Source of the DNA: Phytobacter diazotrophicus
Lineage (GTDB): Bacteria > Pseudomonadota > Gammaproteobacteria > Enterobacterales > Enterobacteriaceae
Direction of reading: 5' to 3'
Assembly (NCBI GenBank): GCA_004346725.1
Contig: SMDE01000001.1
Location: 62,001 to 126,000 of the forward strand
Length of the DNA stretch: 64,000 nt
Numbering within the stretch: position 1 is the first letter of the stretch; each line of letters begins with the position of its first letter. The notes beneath the pieces are model-generated. The model was not told the origin of the DNA. It was given only the letters and a program-made list of their open reading frames with translations, and did no database searches. Positions 45,663 through 55,216 of this stretch are shown here, piece after piece. Both the position numbers and the translations under genes were made by a program.

Positions 45663-48101
45663 ATGGCAGAAATCAACAATGATTGGGGGTTTTCAGTTCG
45701 CTACTTTGAGGATCAGGAAACTAAACAGTTTTTGAGGGGCATACTCAAGCAAGATACGTGTGTGCCTTTCCTCGGGGCTGGTTTTACTCGAGGAGAAACA
45801 GCAAGAAATAAGCCTGTCCCAGGGGGTAATGATTGGATGGAGTTAATGCGACAGCAAATAAAAAAATCTCCTATCGTAGAAAAGCCGTCCGATGATGAAC
45901 TTATTAGGTTTACTTTTCAGGAGCTTTCAGATGTTTACTTCCGGGAAAAAATAGTTTCATTAGAAACAATTAAATCTGATGTTAATAGCTGTTTTACAAA
46001 CGTAAAAATAGAAGATAAATCTAAGTTAAATTTTTTATCAATTGACTGGCCTTATATTTATACACTGAATATCGATGATGGTATTGAACGGGCAATAGAT
46101 GGTATAAAAGTATTGCCCTATCGTGATTTTTCTAGATATCAACAGCGTCGATATGTCTATAAACTACATGGTGATGCAGAAGATGTAATGACTGCTGCAA
46201 GTCACGATGACTTGAGAGTTATATTTGGAAGGGCCGATTACATCAATAGCTTAAATACTAACAAATATTTGATAAGCGGATTGGCTAATGACTTTTGTGA
46301 GAAAAATATAATTTTCATAGGGTGTGGTCTAAGTGATGAGCTAGATATTGCATATGCATTAGCTAATTCTTCATTTTCACATAAAGACGTCAAAACGGCT
46401 CGTGTTTTTGTTACGTCAGAACCCTTGAATAGTTATGCGGAAAAAAAGAAATTAAAATCATATGGCATAACAGATGTCATAATCACTGAATATTCTAATT
46501 TCTATGATTTTGTTGCGTCAGTTGCAAATAGCGAAGAACATCGATTGCCTGCTCTAGATGTTTTTCAATATGTTAATAATACTGAATCTTTTAATGGTGA
46601 AAATTTTTCTTCATATTTAGTGCAAAGCGGGTGGAATCAAGAAAAAAATCCAGTCCCTGTTTCAGTTCGTCGAATGATAGAAAAAGATGTACTAGATGAA
46701 ATAAACGAGCCGCTTATTGTAATTTGGGGTAGAAGGTTTTCAGGTAAGTCTACTATTTTATTTAGGATTGTAGAGCGAGCAAGAACCCGAAAACGTTATA
46801 TTGTACACTCTAAAAGCTCGATAAGTGTAAGAGCATTTAATGATATATTCAGAATCAAGGATGCATTAATTGCTATTGATTCAGGAGCAATTAGTTATAA
46901 TCAAATAAGAAGTATATCTCGAAAAACAGATTCTCTTCGAGAAAATAATACAACTGTCATTCTTACTGTTTCTAGAGCTGATTTAAATGCTTTTGGTAGT
47001 GATTTTGAGGACGAAGCTATAGAACTTCAATCTCGATTCTACGGAAGTGAAATTGAAGATGTTAATAAGCTATTAGATACTCAAGGCTTACAGCGGTGGT
47101 ATGCGAGAGACAGTATTTTAGATAATATTTTCGTGCTGGCTCAGTCACCAATCATAAAACAAATACTTAATACCCAGTCAAGGTTAGAAGATCGTATTAT
47201 TAATATTTGTTCCGAAGGAAAAGGAGATAAAAGCATCACCGAACCCAGTAAGTTAGAGTTCTCGCTTCTTTTTTATTTGGTTAGCAGAGAGAAAATATTT
47301 TCTTTAGTGCATAGAAATCTTATTCGCAATTATGGATTGGACTATTTGCTTAATACAAATTTGGATAATTTTGCAAAAAAATGGGCCCCATTTATTGAGT
47401 ACGAAAAAACTGATGTGGTCAGTTATAGGGCGGAACAATCTGCGTATGTTACTGTTTGTAACTCTTATGCATGGATACAGCTTGCCGTCAGTATTTTTTC
47501 CGAAAAATTAGGTGTCAAAAAAACAGCTTATTTTATAGCGGAACTGTATCAATGTGTTAGTTCAATAGATGAAGGGGCATATAAGATTATCATGTTTGAT
47601 AATCTTAATGCTATTTATAGCCCAAAAATGCGGACTAATCTTGATTGGTGTAAACAAATGATTACTACAGTCTATGAAGAACTTGTCACATTTTGTGCTC
47701 AAGATCCTGATTATTGGCTACAGAGAGCGAAGGGGACTTATTATCTTTCTGACAAGGAAGATGAAATCCGAATTGCAATTGAATATTGTAAAAAAAGTAT
47801 AGTTGAACGATCAGTCAAAACTAGAATCAACTCAAAGCTTACTAAAGCTAATTTGTTAGGTAAGCTTTGTATGATTACAAATTATGTTAACGATAATGAT
47901 GTTTCTGATGCAATTCAGGCTTATGCTGAGGCAATTAATGATCGCGATTCCAATAGCGCATATATTGATGGTCTCCTAAAAAAGAATAAAGATGGTTTTG
48001 GTTACATGAAAAAAGTCTGCGAAAAAGCAAGCGAGAAGATTGCATTGCTTCCTAAAAAAGCAGATGTTAATTTAATACAGCATTATATAAATAAAATTTA
48101 G
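45663..48101 (+). CDS. SIR2 domain plus P-loop NTPase (STAND-like) defence protein
   Basis: An 812-residue protein. The N-terminal SIR2 fold (about 20-290) shows VPFLGAGFT (NAD-binding glycine loop), YTLNIDDGIERA, YKLHGD (LHG with the catalytic histidine) and IIFIGCGLSDELD. A P-loop domain follows, with Walker A WGRRFSGKST (about 353-362) and DALIAIDSG as a possible Walker B near 403. The C-terminus is helical, repeat-like and probably senses a phage protein. This is the architecture of SIR2-STAND anti-phage proteins that destroy NAD on infection. ATG 45663 is preferred over GTG 45660. Confidence 0.78.
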   Translation: MAEINNDWGFSVRYFEDQETKQFLRGILKQDTCVPFLGAGFTRGETARNKPVPGGNDWMELMRQQIKKSPIVEKPSDDELIRFTFQELSDVYFREKIVSLETIKSDVNSCFTNVKIEDKSKLNFLSIDWPYIYTLNIDDGIERAIDGIKVLPYRDFSRYQQRRYVYKLHGDAEDVMTAASHDDLRVIFGRADYINSLNTNKYLISGLANDFCEKNIIFIGCGLSDELDIAYALANSSFSHKDVKTARVFVTSEPLNSYAEKKKLKSYGITDVIITEYSNFYDFVASVANSEEHRLPALDVFQYVNNTESFNGENFSSYLVQSGWNQEKNPVPVSVRRMIEKDVLDEINEPLIVIWGRRFSGKSTILFRIVERARTRKRYIVHSKSSISVRAFNDIFRIKDALIAIDSGAISYNQIRSISRKTDSLRENNTTVILTVSRADLNAFGSDFEDEAIELQSRFYGSEIEDVNKLLDTQGLQRWYARDSILDNIFVLAQSPIIKQILNTQSRLEDRIINICSEGKGDKSITEPSKLEFSLLFYLVSREKIFSLVHRNLIRNYGLDYLLNTNLDNFAKKWAPFIEYEKTDVVSYRAEQSAYVTVCNSYAWIQLAVSIFSEKLGVKKTAYFIAELYQCVSSIDEGAYKIIMFDNLNAIYSPKMRTNLDWCKQMITTVYEELVTFCAQDPDYWLQRAKGTYYLSDKEDEIRIAIEYCKKSIVERSVKTRINSKLTKANLLGKLCMITNYVNDNDVSDAIQAYAEAINDRDSNSAYIDGLLKKNKDGFGYMKKVCEKASEKIALLPKKADVNLIQHYINKI

Positions 48102-48142
48102 AGTTTTGTAGGGGTGATATTTTTGGGCTTTAGAAATATGAG

Positions 48143-48170
48143 TGCGCCTTTAATCAGGCGCATTTTTCTC
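48143..48170 (+). terminator. Intrinsic terminator of the SIR2 gene
   Basis: TGCGCCT-TTAATC-AGGCGCA followed by TTTTTCTC, 42 bases after the stop codon. Confidence 0.85.
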
Positions 48171-48434
48171 TGTTTAAATTGTGATTGTATTAATGCGTTT
48201 TTTATGTGGTTAACCTTGCAAAATTACTTGGTTGGTTAATTTTGTCAGATCGGCTTTAAGCTGGTAAGTTTAGTTTTTATAAACTATATGTTTTATATTG
48301 TTTACTGGGTTTGTGGGTCATTTCTAGAATAAGTTTTTTGTTAAGCTAATGTTTGTATTTCACGTCGAGTTGATTATTCAGCTTAATTGTGTGCTGCCAG
48401 AAAAACTGTCAGCACATCTCAGTACTAATACTTC
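48171..48434. other. AT-rich boundary between cargo and structural genes
   Basis: 264 bases, AT-rich, with no open frame. It separates the SIR2 gene from the end of the leftward Q gene. Near its right edge, CTGCCAG-AAAAA-CTGTCAG lies just beyond the Q stop codon and may help end the late transcript. Confidence 0.4.
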
Positions 48435-49454
48435 TCAGTTTTCAATATTCAGCGAATAGTCACGAAATCGGATCACCGCTTCACCCGCCCATGCATTAAT
48501 TTCTTTAAATCGCTCCTGCAATGGGGTTAGCTCATTACGCACAAAGACCTGTGCGGCTTTCACCACATCCCCGAATCCGCCGGTGTTGTTCGGCATCATC
48601 CCCATCAGTTGCGGTGGCACACGGTGTGCGCTTAACAGGTCGCTTTCACTGACTTTCTTGATATTAAAAAAATCATCCTTTGTCGCCACTTCGCTGAGTG
48701 GGATAATTTTAATCCCGTCCGGTTTTCCGCTCGGTGCGTAGAAAAACAGATTCTTAAAATTACCCAGCCCTTTCGAACTGCGCATAGCTTCACGCATCGC
48801 TTCAACATCGGTGCTGCTCTGCGCGGCATCGGTCACGTACATTATGTAACCGGCGTGCGCGCCGTTCTGGTAATACTTGCGGCGGTACAGGGTCGCCGAT
48901 TCATTCAGCCAGGCAGAATTCAGCGCGCTGAGGTATTCCGGCATCCCGTAAATCTCCTGGTTAATGTCCGGCTCCATCAGGTGAAAAACGGAGCCAGTCT
49001 CAAAGGCGTGCGGCTGAATAAATGACGGCACCCACCAGTAAGCACCGTCCTCCACGCCACGGCGGGTATATTTTGCCGGGGAGGTTTCCAGCTTCATCAC
49101 GCGACCCGTGGTGCTCATGCGCTTTTCTAGAAACGCATTGCCGAACACGAGAAAATCCAGCACAAAACGGCTGAAATCCTGCTGTGATAACAGCGGGTGA
49201 GGGACAAAGGTCGAGGTCAGAATATTTCGTTTTACGTAGATGGGGGAACTGTGATGCACGGCGGCACGCAGGCTTTTTGCCAGACCGGTAAAACTGACCG
49301 GCGGCTCGTACCATTTGCCATTACTGATGCACTCCACATAATCCAGAATATCCCGGCGGTCGAGTACCGGCGAGGGTTCGCCGAAGGTGAATGCTTCCAT
49401 AGTCTGTGCGGTGGTGCTGACCGGCTGTGCGGCGCGCTGTTTTTTTCTGCTCAT
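48435..49454 (-). CDS. Q: P2-type capsid portal protein Q
   Basis: It forms the dodecameric portal vertex through which DNA is packaged and to which the tail joins. The 339-residue protein begins MSRKKQRAAQPVSTTAQTMEAFTFGEPSPVLDRRDILDYVECISNGKWYEPP. It contains the PBSX/P2 portal core (FLVFGNAFLEKRMSTTGRVMKLETSPAKYTRRG; LLSAHRVPPQLMGMMPNNTGGFGDV). Its start overlaps the end of P by one base. Confidence 0.95.
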   Translation of the reverse strand: MSRKKQRAAQPVSTTAQTMEAFTFGEPSPVLDRRDILDYVECISNGKWYEPPVSFTGLAKSLRAAVHHSSPIYVKRNILTSTFVPHPLLSQQDFSRFVLDFLVFGNAFLEKRMSTTGRVMKLETSPAKYTRRGVEDGAYWWVPSFIQPHAFETGSVFHLMEPDINQEIYGMPEYLSALNSAWLNESATLYRRKYYQNGAHAGYIMYVTDAAQSSTDVEAMREAMRSSKGLGNFKNLFFYAPSGKPDGIKIIPLSEVATKDDFFNIKKVSESDLLSAHRVPPQLMGMMPNNTGGFGDVVKAAQVFVRNELTPLQERFKEINAWAGEAVIRFRDYSLNIEN

Positions 49455-51223
49455 CAGTTAAACTCCAGAATGGATGTGGCCGTCATGCCGCTTCCGGCGC
49501 TGAGCGGTTCGTTAATCAGTACGTGCATGGTCGCCCAGGCTAAATCCGCGTGACTGGCTTCCTCGGTACGGCTGGCCTCATAGGTGGCGCTGCGTCCGCT
49601 CCCGGTCATGGTTTTACGGATTGACATAAACGACTGTGTGATGTCGGTGGCGGAAACGTCGTATTCCAGGCACCCGCGCGCGATGGTGTCTTTGGCTTTC
49701 AGTACCATGGCGGTTTTGACTTCTGGCGTGTAGCGGATTTCGCGTGCTGCCGGGTAAAACGAGCGCACAAGCTGATACACCCCCTGGCCGATGCCGGTCG
49801 CATCAATCGCGATGTACTCGACGTGGTATTTTTCGGTAAGCGCGCGAATGGAATTTGCCTGGGTGGCAAAATCCATGCCCTTCCACTGGTGACGCTCCAG
49901 AATGCGGAACTTGCCGCCGCTGACAAGCGGGGGCGCAATGACCACGCACCCGGCGCTGTCGCCCCGGTGTGAGGGGTCGTAACCAATCCAGACGGTACGC
50001 TGTCCGAAAGGCCGGTCTGCAAACGGCGCGAAGTCTTCCCACTCTTCCAGGCTGTCGACCATGCAGCGTTGCAGCTCCTCGAACGGGAATACCGACGCTT
50101 TGTCATCCACGAACTCGCACATAAACAGGTTGCGGAAATCATCCGCGCTGTTTTCCTGTTTGAGCGTGTCCAGGTCAAACAGGGTGCAGCCGCGCGCCAG
50201 TGCGTCCTCAATGGTGACAATCTGCCGCCACTGACCATCGGCGCACAGCACGCCACCGGCGAGCGCCGTGTGGGAAATATCAATGTCCACGCGTTCGCTG
50301 GCGCTGGTGCGGCCCTTGTTGAACAGCTCGCCAGACCAGAACGGATACGCGCCATGACCGAGGGAGGACGGTGTGGAAAAATAGGTGGTGCGCAGGTGCT
50401 TTTGCGACGCCATGCCGGAGGCGACTTTACGCAGGCGCTGGAAGTTGGGGATCCAGAAAATCTCATCGACATACAGGTCGCCGTTATGGCTCTGTGCGGT
50501 GTTGGAATTGGTGCCGAGAAAAATCAGCTCTGCGCCGTTGTTGCCGATGACAATCGGGTCGCCGGTCAGGTCAACATCGACCAGACGGGCAAACGCGATA
50601 ATGTATTTTCTGAACACGTGCGCCTGGGTCTTACTGGCGGATAAAAATATCTGGTTATGGCCGGTTTTCAGGGCGCGTAACAGCGCCTCGCGGGCAAAGT
50701 AAAATGTCGCGCCAATCTGGCGCGATTTCAGGATATTGCGGATGCGGTGCGCCAGCCCTGCACGGTGCCAGTTGAGCTGGTATTCAAAGGATTCACCGAA
50801 GAAAATTTCCTCCAGTTTTTCGACAGCCTCATCGCTGAAAAAATTCTTTTTCGGCTTCTTACGTTCCCCTTTGTTGCGGTTCGCCACGTTCGGATTTAAA
50901 TCAGCCTCATTACCGGTCTGGCTGTAGCGATTGACTCTGGCGAGCCGCTCCATCTGACGCGATAAAAAATCCGCGACTTTAAAGTCATGCGCGGTTAATT
51001 CTGGCTTTGCATAAAGCTGGATAAGCCGGGCCTCCAGGGTGCTCTCCACCCGGTTAATCGGCGCGGTTAAATCCCATTCGTCGCGCTGCTTCCAGCTCTG
51101 AACGGTCGGGCGCTTGGTCTGCAACATTTCCGCGATTTGTGGCACGGAAAACCCCTGCCAGTACAGAAGGGCGGCCTGCCGTCGCGGGTCATGTAACAGC
51201 GTGGTGTCAGTGGTGATGGTCAT
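49454..51223 (-). CDS. P: P2-type terminase large subunit (ATPase) P
   Basis: It cuts concatemeric or circular phage DNA at cos and pumps it into the prohead. The 589-residue protein has an N-terminal helix-turn-helix (WQGFSVPQIAEMLQTKRPTVQSWKQRDEW). The ATPase region has SRQIGATFYFAREALLRAL as a degenerate Walker A and GDLYVDEIFWI as Walker B. A C-terminal nuclease fold has WIGYDPSHRGDSAG and IAIDATGIGQGVYQLV. It is divergent from O across the late control region. Confidence 0.95.
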   Translation of the reverse strand: MTITTDTTLLHDPRRQAALLYWQGFSVPQIAEMLQTKRPTVQSWKQRDEWDLTAPINRVESTLEARLIQLYAKPELTAHDFKVADFLSRQMERLARVNRYSQTGNEADLNPNVANRNKGERKKPKKNFFSDEAVEKLEEIFFGESFEYQLNWHRAGLAHRIRNILKSRQIGATFYFAREALLRALKTGHNQIFLSASKTQAHVFRKYIIAFARLVDVDLTGDPIVIGNNGAELIFLGTNSNTAQSHNGDLYVDEIFWIPNFQRLRKVASGMASQKHLRTTYFSTPSSLGHGAYPFWSGELFNKGRTSASERVDIDISHTALAGGVLCADGQWRQIVTIEDALARGCTLFDLDTLKQENSADDFRNLFMCEFVDDKASVFPFEELQRCMVDSLEEWEDFAPFADRPFGQRTVWIGYDPSHRGDSAGCVVIAPPLVSGGKFRILERHQWKGMDFATQANSIRALTEKYHVEYIAIDATGIGQGVYQLVRSFYPAAREIRYTPEVKTAMVLKAKDTIARGCLEYDVSATDITQSFMSIRKTMTGSGRSATYEASRTEEASHADLAWATMHVLINEPLSAGSGMTATSILEFN

Positions 51224-51289
51224 GAATGCCTCGCCTCAATGGATTCAGGGCAAGGCTACTTAAGCGCGGCCAGTGATTCGCTAAGGCGC

Positions 51290-51299
51290 TGTTGTGTCA
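51290..51299. promoter_or_regulatory. Late-promoter motif in the P-O divergent region
   Basis: TGTTGTGTCA here recurs before V (GTTGTGTCA, 57143-57151) and before FI (62164-62173). These are exactly the positions of P2 late promoters activated by Ogr/Delta, which bind TGT/ACA-type sites about 55 bases upstream of the start. A hairpin (TGTCGGGA-AACTAAG-TCCCGACA, 51339-51361) lies in the O leader. Confidence 0.6.
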
Positions 51300-51399
51300 G
51301 GGGTAAGCCATCCGGGTTTGATGGCGACGGGGGCGCGGTGTCGGGAAACTAAGTCCCGACAAAACCGTGAACCTTCACCAACAATCAGGACTCCTGACG

Positions 51400-52254
51400 A
51401 TGGCAAAAAAAGTTTCAAAATTCTTCCGTATCGGCGTAGAGGGCGACACCTGCGACGGTCGCGTTATCAGCGCCACGGATATACAGGAAATGGCCGCAGC
51501 GTTTGACCCTCGTGTCTACGGCTGCCGCATCAATCTGGAACACCTGCGCGGCATTTACCCTGACGGTGCATTCAACCGTTACGGCGATGTGATTGAGCTG
51601 AAAGCCGAAAAGATTGAGGACGATTCCGCGCTGAACGGCAAGTGGGCGCTGTTCGGCAAAATTGCGCCGCTCGACAACCTGGTCGAGATGGTCGGCAAGG
51701 GCCAGAAAGTTTACACGTCCATGGAAATTCAGCCGAATTTTGCCAATACCGGTAAATGCTATCTGGTCGGTCTGGCGGTCACTGATGACCCGGCCAGCCT
51801 CGGTACGGAATATCTGGAGTTCTGCCGTACCGCAAAAACCAATCCGCTTAACCGCTTTAAAGCCAGCCCGGAAAACCTGATTTCGGTCGCCACCCTCGCC
51901 GCGCTGGAGTTTGAAGACCAGCCGGAAAGCGTGCTCGCAAAGCTGACTGACACCGTAAAGGGCATTTTTAGTCGCAAACAGGCCAGCGATGACGCCCGCT
52001 TTGCTGATGTGCATGAAGCCGTGACCACGATTGCCGGGCACGTGCAGACCAGTCACGACAGCGCCGAAGCGCGATTTTCCTTGCTGGAAGCGGCGTTTTC
52101 CGCTCTTAAGGAGGACGTGACCCGCCAGACCGGCGAAACCCGCGAGCAGTTTACCCGGCTCAAAACCTCACTTGATAACACCGAAAACCCGCGCCAGCCG
52201 CGCCGCGAACTGAGCACCGGCGGCGGTGGTGATGCCGGTCTGACGAACTGCTGA
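51400..52254 (+). CDS. O: P2-type capsid scaffold/protease O
   Basis: It guides capsid assembly and cleaves N, L, Q and itself during maturation. The 284-residue protein has an N-terminal serine-protease part (FFRIGVEGDTCDGRVISATDIQEMAAAFDPRVYGCRINLEHLRG, with the catalytic histidine in EHLRG). A coiled-coil scaffold part with LEAAFSALKEDVTRQTGETREQFTRLKTSL is near the C-terminus. ATG 51400 gives the P2 length of 284. Confidence 0.94.
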   Translation: MAKKVSKFFRIGVEGDTCDGRVISATDIQEMAAAFDPRVYGCRINLEHLRGIYPDGAFNRYGDVIELKAEKIEDDSALNGKWALFGKIAPLDNLVEMVGKGQKVYTSMEIQPNFANTGKCYLVGLAVTDDPASLGTEYLEFCRTAKTNPLNRFKASPENLISVATLAALEFEDQPESVLAKLTDTVKGIFSRKQASDDARFADVHEAVTTIAGHVQTSHDSAEARFSLLEAAFSALKEDVTRQTGETREQFTRLKTSLDNTENPRQPRRELSTGGGGDAGLTNC

Positions 52255-52307
52255 CCCGCAGCGCCCGGCTTGAGAGTAAACCCGATTAACTTTATTCAGG
52301 AAAAAAT

Positions 52308-53369
52308 ATGCGCCCGGAAACCCGCTTTAAATTTAATGCCTATCTGTCCCGTATCGCTGAACTGAACGGCATCGACGTTGGCGACATTTCCAAGAAGTTC
52401 AGCGTTAACCCGTCGGTCACGCAGACGCTGATGGACACGGTGCAGGAGTCGTCCGACTTTCTGACCCGCATCAACGTTGTGCCGGTGAATGAACTCAAGG
52501 GGGAAAAGGTTGGCGTGGGGGTGACCGGCTCCATTGCCAGCACCACCGACACCGCAGGTGGCAACGAGCGCCAGACCCAGGACTTTACGCAACTGGAGTC
52601 CAACAAATACGAATGTGATCAAATCAACTTCGATTTTCATATCCGTTACAAGACCCTTGACCTGTGGGCGCGTTTTCAGGATTTCCAGCTACGTATCCGC
52701 AACGCCATCATCAAGCGTCAGGGGCTGGATTTCATCATGGCAGGCTTTAACGGCGTAAAGCGTGCGGCGACTTCCGATCGTGCGACTCACCCGATGCTGG
52801 AAGATGTTGCCGTGGGCTGGTTGCAGAAATACCGCAATGAAGCGCCAGCACGGGTGATGAATAACATCACCGATGACGAAGGTGTCGTGAAGTCCGATGT
52901 GATCCGCGTCGGTGAGTTCGGGGATTATGCAAATCTCGATGCCGTGGTGATGGATGCGACCAATAACCTGATTGCGCCGTGGTATCAGGAAGACCCCGAT
53001 TTAGTGGTGATTGTCGGGCGTCAGTTGCTGGCCGATAAATACTTCCCGCTCGTGAACCAGACGCAGGCCAATACCGAAATGCTGGCCGCTGATGTCATTG
53101 TCAGCCAGAAGCGTATCGGTAACTTACCGGCGGTACGCGTGCCGTTTTTCCCGCCTGACGCCATGCTGATCACCCGTCTGGATAACCTTTCCATTTATTT
53201 TATGGACGAGAGCCACCGCCGAAATATCGACGAAAATGCGAAGCGCGACCGTGTGGAAAACTACGAATCAATGAACATTGATTATGTGGTGGAAGACTAC
53301 GCCGCCGGTTGCCTGGTGGAAAACATCCGCACCGGCAAATTTGCCCCGGCTGTTGGTGGCGGAGAATAA
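52308..53369 (+). CDS. N: P2-type major capsid protein N
   Basis: The HK97-fold shell protein, 353 residues. It has the family opening MRPETRFKFNAYLSRIAELNGIDVGDISKKFSVNPSVTQTLMDTVQESSDFL. The N-terminal stretch is expected to be removed by O. CAGGAAAAAAT before the ATG is a good ribosome binding site for a highly made protein. It lies between scaffold O and terminase M, as in P2. Confidence 0.95.
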   Translation: MRPETRFKFNAYLSRIAELNGIDVGDISKKFSVNPSVTQTLMDTVQESSDFLTRINVVPVNELKGEKVGVGVTGSIASTTDTAGGNERQTQDFTQLESNKYECDQINFDFHIRYKTLDLWARFQDFQLRIRNAIIKRQGLDFIMAGFNGVKRAATSDRATHPMLEDVAVGWLQKYRNEAPARVMNNITDDEGVVKSDVIRVGEFGDYANLDAVVMDATNNLIAPWYQEDPDLVVIVGRQLLADKYFPLVNQTQANTEMLAADVIVSQKRIGNLPAVRVPFFPPDAMLITRLDNLSIYFMDESHRRNIDENAKRDRVENYESMNIDYVVEDYAAGCLVENIRTGKFAPAVGGGE

Positions 53370-53372
53370 CCC

Positions 53373-54116
53373 ATGTCGAGTCCCGCACAGCGTCACATGA
53401 TGCGGGTCTCGGCCCAGACCACTGCGCAGCGGGAGGAAAACCCGCTGCGCCATGCCACTGCTTATGAGCAGATGCTGGTCAAGCTGGCCGCAGACCAACG
53501 CACGTTAAAAAATATCTTTTCGACAGAGCTTAAGGCCGTGAAAAAGCGCGAGCTGTTGCCGTTCTATGCGCCGTGGGTCAGTGGCGTACTGGCCGCCGGT
53601 AAAGGCGCGCAGGACGACATCCTGATGACGGTCATGTTGTGGCGGCTTGATGCCGGTGACATTGCCGGGGCGCTGGAGATTGCCCGCTATGCCCTGCGTT
53701 ATGGCCTGACCATGCCGGGCCGACACAAGCGCACTCCGGCCTATCTGTTTGCCGAGGAGGCGGCCCTTGCTGCCATGCGCGCCCACGGGGCCGGTGAGCC
53801 GGTCGATGTGGCGCTGTTGCAGGACGTGATAGCGCTGACGGATACCGCCGATATGCCCGACCCGGTACGCGCGAAACTGCACAAAATTACCGGCCTTGTG
53901 CTGCGTGATGGTGGCGGGTCTGCTGATGCACTCACCCATCTGGCGCGTGCGATGCAACTTGACCGTCTCGCCGGGGTGAAAAAAGACATTGAGCGCCTGA
54001 CGCGTGAACTGCGCCCCGCGCCGGATGCCCCGCAGAAAAAGACCGCCACGCGGGCACGAAAACCCGCCAGTACAACGCCTGCTAAACGCGGTCGTCCGCG
54101 AAAAATTGCCCGTTAA
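53373..54116 (+). CDS. M: P2-type terminase small subunit M
   Basis: It recognises cos DNA and hands it to the large subunit P. The 247-residue protein has the P2 length. Its core contains LPFYAPWVSGVLAAGKGAQDDILMTVMLWRLDAGDI. The C-terminal tail is strongly basic (KKTATRARKPASTTPAKRGRPRKIAR) with an AT-hook-like RGRPRK, suited to DNA binding. It starts 3 bases after N. Confidence 0.93.
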   Translation: MSSPAQRHMMRVSAQTTAQREENPLRHATAYEQMLVKLAADQRTLKNIFSTELKAVKKRELLPFYAPWVSGVLAAGKGAQDDILMTVMLWRLDAGDIAGALEIARYALRYGLTMPGRHKRTPAYLFAEEAALAAMRAHGAGEPVDVALLQDVIALTDTADMPDPVRAKLHKITGLVLRDGGGSADALTHLARAMQLDRLAGVKKDIERLTRELRPAPDAPQKKTATRARKPASTTPAKRGRPRKIAR

Positions 54117-54212
54117 CCGAATGCGCCCCGCGCCGGGCGGCACGCCGGTCAATGGCGGTGTTTCACCTGCCCTGCGACCGGCGTCCACCGCCCACCCTTT
54201 TGAAAGGTAGTC

Positions 54213-54716
54213 ATGATGACACTGATTATTGATGCACACGAACAACCGCAGGGCCGCACGGTGATTATTCCCCAGCCTGCCACGGATGAGCCGGTGATTA
54301 AAAACACCTTCTTCTTTCCCGATATCGACCCCGTGCGCGTGCGCGAACTGATGCGCCTGGAGCAGACCGTGTCACCGGCCCGGCTGCGTCGCGCCATTAA
54401 AACCGGCATGGCCGAAACCAACGCGGAGCTGTTCGACTGGCGCGCGCAGCAAATGGCCGCCGGTTATGCCCTGCTGGCAGATGTCCCGGCGGAAAAAATC
54501 GACGGGGAGAGCGAGCGGGTTTTTCACTACGTGAATGCGGTCTGTGCCATGACCACCGCCACCCTCTATGAGCGTTATCGCGGTGTGGATGCGAGCGCGA
54601 AGGGGGACAAAAAAGCCGACAGCATTGATACCACGATTGATGAGCTGTGGCGGGATATGCGCTGGGCCGTGGCGCGTATCCAGGACAGGCCGCGTTGTAT
54701 CGTGGGGCAAATCTGA
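54213..54716 (+). CDS. L: P2-type head completion/stabilisation protein L
   Basis: It seals the portal after packaging. The 167-residue protein has the family pattern VIPQPATDEPVIKNTFFFPDIDPVRVRELMRLEQTVSPARLRRAIKTGMAETNAEL and ends DKKADSIDTTIDELWRDMRWAVARIQDRPRCIVGQI. ATG 54213 or 54216 is possible. Its stop overlaps the start of X (TGATG). Confidence 0.93.
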   Translation: MMTLIIDAHEQPQGRTVIIPQPATDEPVIKNTFFFPDIDPVRVRELMRLEQTVSPARLRRAIKTGMAETNAELFDWRAQQMAAGYALLADVPAEKIDGESERVFHYVNAVCAMTTATLYERYRGVDASAKGDKKADSIDTTIDELWRDMRWAVARIQDRPRCIVGQI

Positions 54717-54919
54717 TGCGGATTTACGCACAACAGGGCGACACGCTTGACGCCCTCTGTGACCGCCACTACGGGCGCACGCAGGGGGTTTTTGAGGCGG
54801 TGCTCGCCGCGAATCCGGGACTGGCTGAATGGGGGGCCGTGCTGCCGCATGGCTCGGTGGTTGAACTGCCTGACGTTCAGTCTGCACCGGTCAGTCAGAC
54901 AATAAACCTGTGGGAGTAA
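54716..54919 (+). CDS. X: P2-type tail protein X
   Basis: A 67-residue protein with a LysM-like fold (MRIYAQQGDTLDALCDRHYGRTQGVFEAVLAANPGLAEWGAVLPHGSVVELP). It is needed for tail assembly and has exactly the P2 length. Translation is coupled to L by the TGATG overlap. Confidence 0.93.
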   Translation: MRIYAQQGDTLDALCDRHYGRTQGVFEAVLAANPGLAEWGAVLPHGSVVELPDVQSAPVSQTINLWE

Positions 54920-54922
54920 ACC

Positions 54923-55216
54923 ATGACGGAAGGGGAAAAAGGCGTCCTGTCGCTGTTTGTGATTGGCGTCATGATCGTTGTCGGAAAAGTGCTGGCGGGT
55001 GGGGAGGCTATTACGCCGCGCCTGTTTATTGGCCGTATGTTGCTTGGTGGTTTTGTCTCGATGGTGGCCGGTGTGGTGCTGGTTCAGTTTCCTGATATGC
55101 CGCTGACCGCCGTGTGTGGGATTGGCTCCATGCTTGGTATCGCAGGCTATCAGTTTGTCGAAATCGCCATTAAGCGTCGCCTGAAATCCATGGGGGTAAC
55201 TGATGCCAGCCATTAA
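54923..55216 (+). CDS. Y: P2-type holin Y
   Basis: A 97-residue holin with three hydrophobic segments (about 7-25, 33-54, 62-82). It forms the inner-membrane lesion that lets the endolysin reach the cell wall. Family patterns are GEAITPRLFIGRMLLGGFVSMVAGVVL and AVCGIGSMLGIAGYQFVEIAIKRR. The end overlaps K by 14 bases. Confidence 0.92.
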   Translation: MTEGEKGVLSLFVIGVMIVVGKVLAGGEAITPRLFIGRMLLGGFVSMVAGVVLVQFPDMPLTAVCGIGSMLGIAGYQFVEIAIKRRLKSMGVTDASH

